From the NCBI RefSeq assembly GCF_013031245.1, contig NZ_WPZL01000008.1, positions 1 to 64,000 of the forward strand: a DNA stretch of 64,000 bases. Reading direction: 5' to 3'. The first letter of the stretch is position 1, and the number at the start of each line of letters is the position of its first letter. A program made the translations under genes and the position numbers. The notes under the pieces were generated by a model. It did not search any database and had not been told where the DNA came from. It worked only from the letters and a program-made list of their open reading frames with translations. Source of the DNA: Ruegeria lacuscaerulensis. GTDB taxonomy: Bacteria; Pseudomonadota; Alphaproteobacteria; Rhodobacterales; Rhodobacteraceae. Shown piece by piece: positions 35,026-43,527 of this stretch.

Positions 35026-35844
35026 ATGGCACAGGACGGCCTGTTTCCAGTAACACACGCACGGCATGGGCAACGGTACTGGAAACGATTCACATCTTTT
35101 AAATTCGCTGCGAACCGCACTGACTGTGCAGTTGTATTTAATGAAATCCAGATAGCTGCGGCCGCTTTTCCAATTGTGTTTATGAAATCTGAGAGGGGTA
35201 TGGAACCGAGAGCATTGCTGTCTCTGCGAACAGGCGCGCCCACTCCTTTCCTTTCGCAGGATGGACAGTGGTTGGCACCCTACGTCCCATCTAGTTTGCG
35301 GTGCCACCCTTTCCAAGCTGAACGAACCTGTACGAACGAAACGGACAGCACCTGCCGATTTCAACTGAATGTCGATGAAAGCTCTGGATACGTGACGCGC
35401 AATCCCAGGGACGAGGTGTTTTTCGACGCGAATGGGAAACTATCCCATGAACTGCTCGAAGTTCAGACTTTTCTGAAAGCCTATGTTGCCGCCAGTGAGG
35501 CGACCCAAAAGCTCTGCCGGACGATAGCCAAGTTGGGTTTGCTTGAGCCCATTGAAACCCATGGTGCAGTAGACTTGCCGTGTGAAGCATTTGGAATCAC
35601 GTCTTCGCGATTAACAAAGCTTTCCCAAGCCGAAAAGCTGGTCCTGGTGGATTCCGGCGCCCTTCAACTAATCCACGCACATCAAATATCACTCTCTCAT
35701 TGCGAATGGATATTGCGAGCTCAGCAACAATTGACACAACGAGCAGCACCAGAAAAATACACCGAAAATTCAGACATTTCCGGTTTTCTGTATGCAATGG
35801 CAAAAGCGCAGAATGCCGATTTCCTAGAATCCAGTGGGGTGTAA
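35026..35844 (+). CDS. SapC family protein
   Basis: A 272-residue protein with the SapC pattern: HGQRYWKRFTSFKFAANRTD near the N-terminus, IAAAAFPIVFMKSE, then GQWLAPYVPSSLRCHPF. SapC proteins are named after a gene beside the S-layer secretion genes of Campylobacter fetus, and their biochemical role is not established. I chose the ATG at 35026 with GGGG upstream over a GTG at 34975. It lies between the adhesin and the TolC-type gene, so a role in producing or exporting the adhesin is plausible. Confidence 0.85.
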   Translation: MAQDGLFPVTHARHGQRYWKRFTSFKFAANRTDCAVVFNEIQIAAAAFPIVFMKSERGMEPRALLSLRTGAPTPFLSQDGQWLAPYVPSSLRCHPFQAERTCTNETDSTCRFQLNVDESSGYVTRNPRDEVFFDANGKLSHELLEVQTFLKAYVAASEATQKLCRTIAKLGLLEPIETHGAVDLPCEAFGITSSRLTKLSQAEKLVLVDSGALQLIHAHQISLSHCEWILRAQQQLTQRAAPEKYTENSDISGFLYAMAKAQNADFLESSGV

Positions 35845-35851
35845 AACACCT

Positions 35852-37195
35852 ATGCCAATTTTCGATCTCACGCTAAGAGCCGTACCTCTCTTTTTTCTAG
35901 TTGCACTGTCATCGGCCTGCGCGCCTGCCCCAGATTTAACAAAGGTTGAGGCTTCGTTTTCCAAGGGTTCTGTTGGGGCTGGCGCAAGCCTCCCTTCGCT
36001 TCAACTGGCGCAAAGCGGTTTTGGGCAAAGGGTCCGGGCAGCCGTTGAAACCAGTCCGGAGCTGGCACAAAGCGCTTCTCGGCTGGTGGTCGCTTCCGCC
36101 AACGAAGATGTAGCAAAAGGTGCGTTCCTGCCGCAGTTCTCAGTCGGGCTAAACGCCCGTTCAGAGAGAATTGCCTCGGATCTTGCGGATGTCTCACCCT
36201 ACCTGCGCATCTCCCAACTGGTTTATGATGGCGGCGCTGCGTCCGGTAACCTGGTCGCTGCACAGGCCCGTGTTCTGGAAAGTCGTGGCGATCGATTGCA
36301 AACGGCTGCGGCTACAGCTCTTTCTGCAATCGAAGCGTATGTCGTGGTGCTGGACCGGCGGAAACTTCTGGATATCTCAACGCAGAATGTCGCAGCTCAT
36401 GAAGAATTGGTTCTCCAAACCACGGAACGATCAGCGAAGGGCGCAGGGTCGAATGCGGATGTACAGGCCGCTCGCTCGCGCATGGCGGATGCACGAACTC
36501 GGTTTGCAGACGCCAAGGCACGCCTTGATCGCGCGGAGGCTCAGTTTCGTGAGGTCTTTGGCGTACCGTCCGGAGATTTACCGCCGCCTGTCGAAGCCCC
36601 GAATCTATCGCGAACAGATATGCAGATCATAACGGACAGTCCTCAGGTCCGCCGTGCAAATGCCGCCTTGCTTGCGGCGAAGGCAGAGCGGACGGCAGCA
36701 CTTGCACGGCGCCAGCCAGACGTACGTGTCGCGGCATTCGCAGACCGGGACGACAGTAACGACGCCAACTTCGGAGTTGATCTCGCCTTCAATTATGAGC
36801 TGGACACCACGGGCCAGCGCCGGGCCTCGATTGCCGCTGCGGAAGCACGGGTTAAAGAAGCTGAATTCGAACGAGAGTCAGTTATTCGGATCATACGAAG
36901 AGAATTGGGATTCGTCCGATCCGATCAGCAGGCTGGCGCAGAACGATTGCAGGCTGCCCGAAGTGCTGTCCAGGCCAATGCGGACAGCGTAGCTGCTGCA
37001 CGCGCGCAGTTCACCATCGGACGTCGCAGCTTGATCGAAATCCTGGACGCGCAGAGAGATTTTGTGAACGCGCAAGAAAGACTGATCCTGGCGGAACAAA
37101 GCTTTTTCCTGACAAATTACGCAGCACTGAGCCTCACGGGTGACATTCTGGACCTGCTGGGCATTTCGACAGTCGAATGGAGCAACGGTCGATGA
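35852..37195 (+). CDS. TolC-family outer membrane lipoprotein of type I secretion
   Basis: A 447-residue outer membrane efflux protein. The start at 35852 gives a lipoprotein signal with lipobox LSSAC (near residue 25). Two alternating helical repeats follow, with the pair of TolC-type segments QLVYDGGAASGNLVAAQARV and FTIGRRSLIEILDAQRDFVN. It would form the outer membrane channel for the adhesin exporter (LapE role). It starts eight bases after sapC and overlaps the next gene by four bases (ATGA). Confidence 0.9.
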   Translation: MPIFDLTLRAVPLFFLVALSSACAPAPDLTKVEASFSKGSVGAGASLPSLQLAQSGFGQRVRAAVETSPELAQSASRLVVASANEDVAKGAFLPQFSVGLNARSERIASDLADVSPYLRISQLVYDGGAASGNLVAAQARVLESRGDRLQTAAATALSAIEAYVVVLDRRKLLDISTQNVAAHEELVLQTTERSAKGAGSNADVQAARSRMADARTRFADAKARLDRAEAQFREVFGVPSGDLPPPVEAPNLSRTDMQIITDSPQVRRANAALLAAKAERTAALARRQPDVRVAAFADRDDSNDANFGVDLAFNYELDTTGQRRASIAAAEARVKEAEFERESVIRIIRRELGFVRSDQQAGAERLQAARSAVQANADSVAAARAQFTIGRRSLIEILDAQRDFVNAQERLILAEQSFFLTNYAALSLTGDILDLLGISTVEWSNGR

Positions 37196-39339
37196 CGCAA
37201 TTAAAACCAGTTTCCAAAGAACCTGCTCTTTCCTCTCTCGAGGCCTGTGCCCTGCATATCGCGTCTCATCTGGACCGCCCAATGACGATCGCCGCATTGC
37301 ATGCGGCTCATTCAGGGGCCGTAGGAGAGCTCACCATACGCGACGTGCTTGAGGTGACGCAAAAGGCTGGTTTACAGGCTGGTTATGGCAAACGAAGTCT
37401 TCGCGACTTCGACGAAGTTCTGGTTCCTGCTCTTTTGCTATTGGAAGGCAAAAAAGCTGTTGTTTTCCATGGTCGTACAATCGACGGCCAGCTCCTGGTT
37501 TTCGATCCTGAACTTGGTGACGGTATCGGAGAGGTTTCTGCAGATAAGCTGAGTAGGACTTATACCGGCTGTGCCATCCTGTTTCGCCGCAATCATCAAA
37601 AGGATGTTTCGGCTGGCGACGACCCTGAAACGGGGCATTGGTTCTGGTCAGCTATGGTGGCAAACCGATGGTCCTATACACAGGTGGTCCTTGCTGCGGC
37701 ACTTGCCAATTTGTTGGGTCTCTCGACGTCAATATTCATCATGGTCGTTTACGACAGGGTTCTTCCCAACGAAGCAACGGAATCCCTGATTGCGCTGACA
37801 ATGGGCGTGGGCCTGGCGCTTGTATTTGATTTTATTTTGAAATTGCTGCGCGCCGGTTTCATTGATCGTGCCGGACAAAAAGCCGACATGCTTATGGGGC
37901 GGCGCGTGTTCGATCAGCTGCTCAATATTCGGATGACGTCCCGTACTGGGTCAACCGGAGCCATGACAAGTACAATTCGGGAGTTCGAAACTCTGCGAGA
38001 GTTCTTTACGTCCGCTACGCTTGTCGCATTGGTCGACCTCCCGTTCATAGCGCTTTTCCTCTTCGTAATTCACCAGGTGGGAGGTCCGCTCGCCCTGATC
38101 CCTGCCTTTGCAGTTCCAATTGTCCTGCTCACCGGCGTTGCAATTCAACCTCTGTTGTCACGTCTCGCCGAACAGAACTTCGCTGATGGTCAGTCAAAAC
38201 AATCGGTTTTGGTCGAAGCCGTTTCGGGGCTTGAGACGATCAAAACCACTGCGGCTGGAAGGCCAATGCGGGCACGATGGGAAAATGCGATGGAACGCCA
38301 GTCATTGCACGGCACCCGCAGCCGTGCGGTGACGCAATTCGCCCTGAACCTGACCGGGTTCACGCAGCAGGCGGCTCAGGTGTTGATCGTGTTTTATGGT
38401 GTGTTTTTGATTGCCGATGGACAGGCAAGCATGGGAGCTCTGGTTGCTTCGGTTATGTTGACTGGTCGGGCTCTGGCCCCCTTGGGGCAACTGGCGCAAA
38501 CCCTAACTCGCGTCAATCAGGCGCGCAGCGCCTATCGTAACCTGAACGCATTGATGCAGGCTGAAAGTGAGCGACCCGAGGGGCGCAACTGGATCAGCCG
38601 GTCCGATTGCGAAGGGCGCATTTCGTTTGAGGACGTGCACTTTACCTATCCCGATCAGGCGCAGGACGCCTTGGCAGGGGTCACTTTTTCGATCGAGCCC
38701 GGTGAAAAAGTTGCGATTTTGGGGCCGATCGGGTCTGGAAAAAGTACGATTGCGCGCCTTTTGCTAGGCCTTTATCAACCACGGTCCGGATCAGTTATGC
38801 TGGACGGTGTTGACATTCGCCAGGTTGATCCGGGCGACCTGCGCAGGAATGTCGGTTCGGTATTGCAAGATATCTGGCTGTTTTCCGGGACAGTTCGAGA
38901 AAACATTGGCAGCGGCGCCATCAGACCTCGGGACGAAGATCTTATCTGGGCAGGCAAGGTTGCCGGAGTTGAGGATTTCCTCTCTCGTCATCCAAATGGT
39001 TATGACTTGAAACTGGCCGAGCGGGGAGAAGGTTTGTCCGGCGGTCAGCGGCAGGCCATAGCGCTGGCCAGGGCCCTGATCGGGCAGCCTCCGGTTTTGC
39101 TTCTGGATGAACCGACCAGCGCGATGGATGTTCAAACTGAGACCGAAGTCATACGCCGCCTGAAGCAAGCCACACAAGACACAACAATGGTGATCGTCAC
39201 GCATCGCGCCAGCCTATTGGAACTGGTGGACCGTGTGATTGTAATCGAAGGCGGGCGCGTTGGTTTAGATGGGCCGAAAAGTGTTCTCACGCAGCATGCC
39301 CGAAAAGCAAGGAGGCACCTGAATGTCGCGGCATCCTGA
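37192..39339 (+). CDS. type I secretion ABC transporter with C39-like N-terminal domain (LapB-like)
   Basis: A 715-residue exporter with three parts: an N-terminal C39-peptidase-like domain (residues about 10-130), six membrane helices (about 155-420), and an ATPase with Walker A GPIGSGKSTIARLLLG, signature LSGGQRQAIALARAL and Walker B VLLLDEPTSAMD. The C39-like domain does not show the usual Q-x5-C-G and G-H-W/F catalytic patterns; the histidine region reads KKAVVFHGRTIDGQ. It is therefore probably a substrate-docking domain, as in LapB and HlyB. It is the natural exporter of the adhesin encoded at 31152-34966. Confidence 0.92.
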   Translation: MTQLKPVSKEPALSSLEACALHIASHLDRPMTIAALHAAHSGAVGELTIRDVLEVTQKAGLQAGYGKRSLRDFDEVLVPALLLLEGKKAVVFHGRTIDGQLLVFDPELGDGIGEVSADKLSRTYTGCAILFRRNHQKDVSAGDDPETGHWFWSAMVANRWSYTQVVLAAALANLLGLSTSIFIMVVYDRVLPNEATESLIALTMGVGLALVFDFILKLLRAGFIDRAGQKADMLMGRRVFDQLLNIRMTSRTGSTGAMTSTIREFETLREFFTSATLVALVDLPFIALFLFVIHQVGGPLALIPAFAVPIVLLTGVAIQPLLSRLAEQNFADGQSKQSVLVEAVSGLETIKTTAAGRPMRARWENAMERQSLHGTRSRAVTQFALNLTGFTQQAAQVLIVFYGVFLIADGQASMGALVASVMLTGRALAPLGQLAQTLTRVNQARSAYRNLNALMQAESERPEGRNWISRSDCEGRISFEDVHFTYPDQAQDALAGVTFSIEPGEKVAILGPIGSGKSTIARLLLGLYQPRSGSVMLDGVDIRQVDPGDLRRNVGSVLQDIWLFSGTVRENIGSGAIRPRDEDLIWAGKVAGVEDFLSRHPNGYDLKLAERGEGLSGGQRQAIALARALIGQPPVLLLDEPTSAMDVQTETEVIRRLKQATQDTTMVIVTHRASLLELVDRVIVIEGGRVGLDGPKSVLTQHARKARRHLNVAAS

Positions 39340-40633
39340 TCTGGATACACTCGCGCGCGAGATGCGAGGGCGGTCACCGATGCGTGGATCGTTGTTAATG
39401 CTGGTAATCTGCGCATGCCTGGTCACGATTGGGTTTTGGGCTCGTTTTACAGAACTGGATGATGTGACCCGCGTAGATGGGCGGATTGTCCCTTCGGCGG
39501 ATATTCAAGTGATCGAAGCCACAGAACCCGGTGTCCTGCAATCGCTGAAAATCCGCGAAGGGCAAGTGGTAGAACAAGGTATGCTGTTGATGGAGTTCGA
39601 CACCACCCAGATCGACAGTCAATTGAATCAAGAGCAGCAACGCGCATTTGGCCTGATGGCCCGAACTCAACGTCTACAGGCCGAAATAGACGGTTCCGAT
39701 CTGAATTTCGCGGCGAGCCTGATTGAAGGAGCACCCGAGGTCGTGCGGTCGGAAACGGCATTGTACAAAGGGCGGCAATCCGAACTTGAGGCTGAAATCG
39801 CCATCCTCGAACGCCAACGCCAACAACGGCAAAGGGAATTTGAAGAAGGGCTTGTGGATCGGGTGATCGCAGACCAAACACTCAGGTTATTGGCCGAAGA
39901 GCGCGCTATGATTGAGCCACTGGTTGAGAAGAGGATGGAGCCAGCGACGTCGCTACTGAGCCTCCGCCGCGGCGAGGCTGAGTGGGAGGGAAGAAAAACT
40001 CGGGCCGAAGCTGCAACCAGTAGATTGAAAACCGGATTGGAGGAAGTCGACGACCGCATTCGCGCAACGCACAGCCGGTTTCGCAGTGCCGCTTTGACCG
40101 ATCTGGCGCTGGCAACAACGGAACTCGCATCGCTGCAACCTGCATTACCGGCCCTGCAGGAACGAGCCAACCGAGCGCAGGTCAGGTCTCCGGTTCGAGG
40201 CATCGTAAACCGAATTCATCGCACAACTATCGGGGGCTTGGCGCGTAGTGGAGAAGAACTGGTAGAAATCGTCCCCTTGAACGACACGCTACTTGTCGAA
40301 GCCTATCTTCGGCCAGAAGACATCGCCTTTTTGCATGCGGGTCAACCTGTCAAGGTAAAGATTACAGCCTATGACTTTGCGCGCTTCGGAGCGTTGAACG
40401 GTGAAATAACTCGCATTGGTGCAGACACGATCACACGGTCCGAACGCAATGATGAAGAAGTGTTTGTCGTCGAAATCGAAACCAGCAACTCTATGGTGGA
40501 TGCGAACGGCGCCGCCGTTGAAATCATCCCGGGCATGATAGCTGAAGTAGATATACTATCTGGCCGAAAAACGGTTATGGATTACCTGCTCCAACCGGTT
40601 GTCAAAATAAAAAACAGGGCTTTACGAGAATGA
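39323..40633 (+). CDS. type I secretion membrane fusion protein (HlyD/LapC type)
   Basis: A 436-residue adaptor with one membrane helix (about residues 22-42), a lipoyl-like half motif QVIEATEPGVLQSLKIREGQ, a long coiled-coil (about residues 100-265) and a C-terminal beta region ending near the membrane. It overlaps the ABC gene by 17 bases and closes the operon adhesin-sapC-tolC-ABC-hlyD. Confidence 0.91.
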   Translation: MSRHPDLDTLAREMRGRSPMRGSLLMLVICACLVTIGFWARFTELDDVTRVDGRIVPSADIQVIEATEPGVLQSLKIREGQVVEQGMLLMEFDTTQIDSQLNQEQQRAFGLMARTQRLQAEIDGSDLNFAASLIEGAPEVVRSETALYKGRQSELEAEIAILERQRQQRQREFEEGLVDRVIADQTLRLLAEERAMIEPLVEKRMEPATSLLSLRRGEAEWEGRKTRAEAATSRLKTGLEEVDDRIRATHSRFRSAALTDLALATTELASLQPALPALQERANRAQVRSPVRGIVNRIHRTTIGGLARSGEELVEIVPLNDTLLVEAYLRPEDIAFLHAGQPVKVKITAYDFARFGALNGEITRIGADTITRSERNDEEVFVVEIETSNSMVDANGAAVEIIPGMIAEVDILSGRKTVMDYLLQPVVKIKNRALRE

Positions 40634-40767
40634 TCCGCAAATCTGGGTGGTCATTCGGTCGAGAGCAAACTGTTCATCAAGGCAGTATGTGAAATGCCTG
40701 CACACGCCTTTGTCTGACCGTGCAAGTGTTTTCGACTTCAGTTAGTTAAAGAAAAACTGACACGCGC

Positions 40768-42534
40768 TCATGACACCGGTTGCTTGAACTGTTGGTCAAA
40801 CAGCTGCCGAAAAACACCATCCTTCTCGATCAGTGAATTCAGATTGCCCTCTTCAACAATTTCACCGTCCTGAACGACCACAATCTTGTCCGCTTCAAGC
40901 ACTGTGGCCAATCTGTGCGCGATCACAATCGTCGTTACATTCTCAGTCAGCTTGTCCAAGGCCTCTTTCACAAGGGCCTCGGATTCTGCATCAAGTGCGC
41001 TGGTAGCTTCGTCCAGCAACAGAATTTCGGACTTGCGAAGTATGGCACGTGCGATGGCCAATCTCTGTTTCTGACCGCCGGACAAAAACGCCCCGTTTTC
41101 TCCGACTTCCGTATCATAACCTTGGCTAAATTTAGTAATGAAATCATGTGCATGCGCTGCTCGAGCGGCTTCCATCACTTCTTCATCCGTCGCGCCAGGA
41201 CGAGCATACCGCAGGTTTTCCATGACGGTGGCGGAGAACAGAAACGTCTCCTGACCTACGTAGGAGATTTTCCGGCGCAACGATGCAAATGTTACGCCCT
41301 GCAAGTCCTGATTGTCTATTACTACTTTTCCCCAGTCAGGATCGTAAAACCGCATTATAAGGCCAAAGATCGTTGATTTTCCGCCGCCGGATTGGCCTAC
41401 AAGAGCAGTCGTTTTACCGGCCTCGAATGTCACGTTCATTTTCTTGATGACTTTCTGCTTGTCTTTGTAAGCAAAAGTGACGTTTTTCAGCCGGATTTTT
41501 CCCGGCCCTGCGATCAGATCTTTGGCGTCAGGACTTTCGCGCATCGGATCTTCCTGATCCAGCAATTCAAACATCATACCAATCGGAACCATCGCCGTTT
41601 CAATTACAACGCGCATCTTCGACAAACGTTTTGCCGGCTCATAGGCCATCAAAAGCGCGGTGATAAAAGACATCAACTGGCCTGCGGACGTTGGCTCGCT
41701 ACCTGCAACCCCTATCGTGCTGACTACGAGGACACCCGCCACTGCAAGGCCGGCAAGAAATTCCATCAGGGGACTGGCGACGGATTGTAGTTTGGAGATT
41801 GAATTTGCCCGCCGTTCTACCGATCTGATCGCACCGTTCATGCGATTAGTCATTTGATCTTCAAGGGCAAAAACCTTGATGATTGTAATTCCGCCAGACG
41901 TTTCCTGAAGAACTTTTATGATCTCAGACAGCGCCTTCATCTCGGACTGCATGATCGCGCGAACACGCTTCAACAGATATCGCACGCTTATAAGAGCTAC
42001 CGGACCCACCACAAAGAACAGAACCGACAGCATCGGCTGCTGGTACACCATAACAAAGACGAGACCGACCAGTGTCAGAGCGTCTCGTACGAAGCTGGTG
42101 ACAATCACATCAACAAGGCGTCTGGCTGCCTGCGCACCTTGTGTGACACGCATCAATAGGCTGGAAGATTCCGTTTTGGCAAAAAAGCCAACGCCACGCT
42201 TTATCAGCTTTGCATACAGCCGTTCCTGTTGGACAGCGACGATACGGTTACCGGCGCGCGCTAGGAAAACAGACTGTACATAGGAAGCAGCCGCTTTGCA
42301 GAAAAACAAAGCAATCACAGCGCCAGCGATCAGCCACACCTGAGATTTCATTTCCGGCTCGGTCATGGCATTGACAATGTTTTCCATCATCCAAGCCGTA
42401 CCGGCCGTTGTCGCAGCCACAACCACCATTGCGGCCATCGCGATCCCGTACAACCAACCCTGTTTTCGAAGGCTTTCACCCACCAATCGGCCAATATGAC
42501 CAGATCGCCATTTGGCCAAGGTTTTTTTGATCAT
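40768..42534 (-). CDS. ABC transporter, fused permease/ATPase (MsbA/LmrA-like)
   Basis: A 588-residue exporter half. The membrane domain occupies residues about 25-320; the ATPase follows with Walker A VGQSGGGKSTIFGLIM, signature LSGGQKQRLAIARAIL and Walker B ILLLDEATSALD. It resembles exporters of lipids or hydrophobic compounds. The ATG at 42534 has GGAGAG upstream; a TTG at 42570 would add 12 residues. It is convergent with the type I secretion operon and stands alone downstream of the response regulator gene, with a 291-base gap. The substrate is unknown. Confidence 0.88.
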   Translation of the reverse strand: MIKKTLAKWRSGHIGRLVGESLRKQGWLYGIAMAAMVVVAATTAGTAWMMENIVNAMTEPEMKSQVWLIAGAVIALFFCKAAASYVQSVFLARAGNRIVAVQQERLYAKLIKRGVGFFAKTESSSLLMRVTQGAQAARRLVDVIVTSFVRDALTLVGLVFVMVYQQPMLSVLFFVVGPVALISVRYLLKRVRAIMQSEMKALSEIIKVLQETSGGITIIKVFALEDQMTNRMNGAIRSVERRANSISKLQSVASPLMEFLAGLAVAGVLVVSTIGVAGSEPTSAGQLMSFITALLMAYEPAKRLSKMRVVIETAMVPIGMMFELLDQEDPMRESPDAKDLIAGPGKIRLKNVTFAYKDKQKVIKKMNVTFEAGKTTALVGQSGGGKSTIFGLIMRFYDPDWGKVVIDNQDLQGVTFASLRRKISYVGQETFLFSATVMENLRYARPGATDEEVMEAARAAHAHDFITKFSQGYDTEVGENGAFLSGGQKQRLAIARAILRKSEILLLDEATSALDAESEALVKEALDKLTENVTTIVIAHRLATVLEADKIVVVQDGEIVEEGNLNSLIEKDGVFRQLFDQQFKQPVS

Positions 42535-42596
42535 TCTACTCTCCAAACCCTTTGCCACATTCGATGCCAAACAACGTTACGGTCAAATTTTGTTCC

Positions 42597-42612
42597 CAAT
42601 GACTCATCATTG
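42597..42612. promoter_or_regulatory. inverted repeat upstream of the ABC exporter gene
   Basis: CAATGA-CTCA-TCATTG is a perfect six-base inverted repeat 62 bases upstream of the exporter start, inside the 291-base interval 42535-42825. It could be an operator for the exporter. Otherwise this interval shows only AT-rich promoter-like sequence and no gene. Confidence 0.35.
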
Positions 42613-42825
42613 CGACAACAGTCGGCGGGATAGGATGCCGTTAGTTATGCGCGACTGTGCCGAGAATCCATAGCTGGTACACAGATATTGGCGGATGTTG
42701 TATCCATATTGACATGAGGTTCGCACGACCCCATTTCTAGATCCACCTACCACGTTGATTTTATTAACTAAACTTAAAAACGATGAGCGCAAAACGTCGC
42801 ATCCCTCTGAACTTTTTTCAGCGCA

Positions 42826-43527
42826 TTACCGCCACTCGACATCACCAAGGAAGATATACCCAGCACCATAGATCGTCTTGATCAGGCGGGGATTCTTGGG
42901 ATCTTCGCCCAGCTTGGTGCGCAAACGGGATATGCGTACGTCCATTGCCCGGTCGAAACTGTCGCCTGCGGCTCCACCCAATGTCTCTTGCATCTGGGCT
43001 CGGCTGATCAGCCGTTTCGGACTTTCCAGAAACAAACGCAGCACTTCTCCCTCCGCGTGACTGAACGGTGTCTCTGCGCCGCTACTGTCCTCTAGAACAT
43101 AGCGGTCGAAATGCGCTGTCCAGCCGTTGAATCTTGCCACTTCCGAGTGCGTGGTTTGTGTTCGCGGTGAACGCAATCTGGCGCGGATCCGGGCCACAAC
43201 TTCGGCAGGATCAAACGGTTTGGTGATATAGTCATCTGCCCCAAGTTCCAGCCCGGTGACACGATCCTGTACCTGCGCGCGCCCCGAAATGATAATGACC
43301 GCCGCTCCCTGTTCCAGCGCCAACCGGTGAACAAGCGCCAAGCCATCAGTATCCGGCAAGGAAAGGTCTACCAGGCACACATCCGGTGTCACACGTTTCA
43401 GCGAGGCCTCGAACTCCCGCGCCCGCGAAAAGCTTTGCGTCCGGAACCCCGCATCTTCCAGCGCGTCCGTCAGGATACGTCGGATTTCAGGCTCGTCATC
43501 AACAATAGTGACTAACGGTTGTGTCAT
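42826..43527 (-). CDS. OmpR-family DNA-binding response regulator
   Basis: A 233-residue regulator. The receiver domain has the acidic pair in TIVDDEPEIRR, the phospho-acceptor aspartate in CLVDLSLPDTDG (near residue 50) and the lysine in YITKPFDP. The C-terminal winged helix (about residues 135-230) ends TIYGAGYIFLGDVEWR. The start overlaps the stop of the histidine kinase gene (TGATG), so the two are co-translated partners. The targets are not known. Confidence 0.93.
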   Translation of the reverse strand: MTQPLVTIVDDEPEIRRILTDALEDAGFRTQSFSRAREFEASLKRVTPDVCLVDLSLPDTDGLALVHRLALEQGAAVIIISGRAQVQDRVTGLELGADDYITKPFDPAEVVARIRARLRSPRTQTTHSEVARFNGWTAHFDRYVLEDSSGAETPFSHAEGEVLRLFLESPKRLISRAQMQETLGGAAGDSFDRAMDVRISRLRTKLGEDPKNPRLIKTIYGAGYIFLGDVEWR

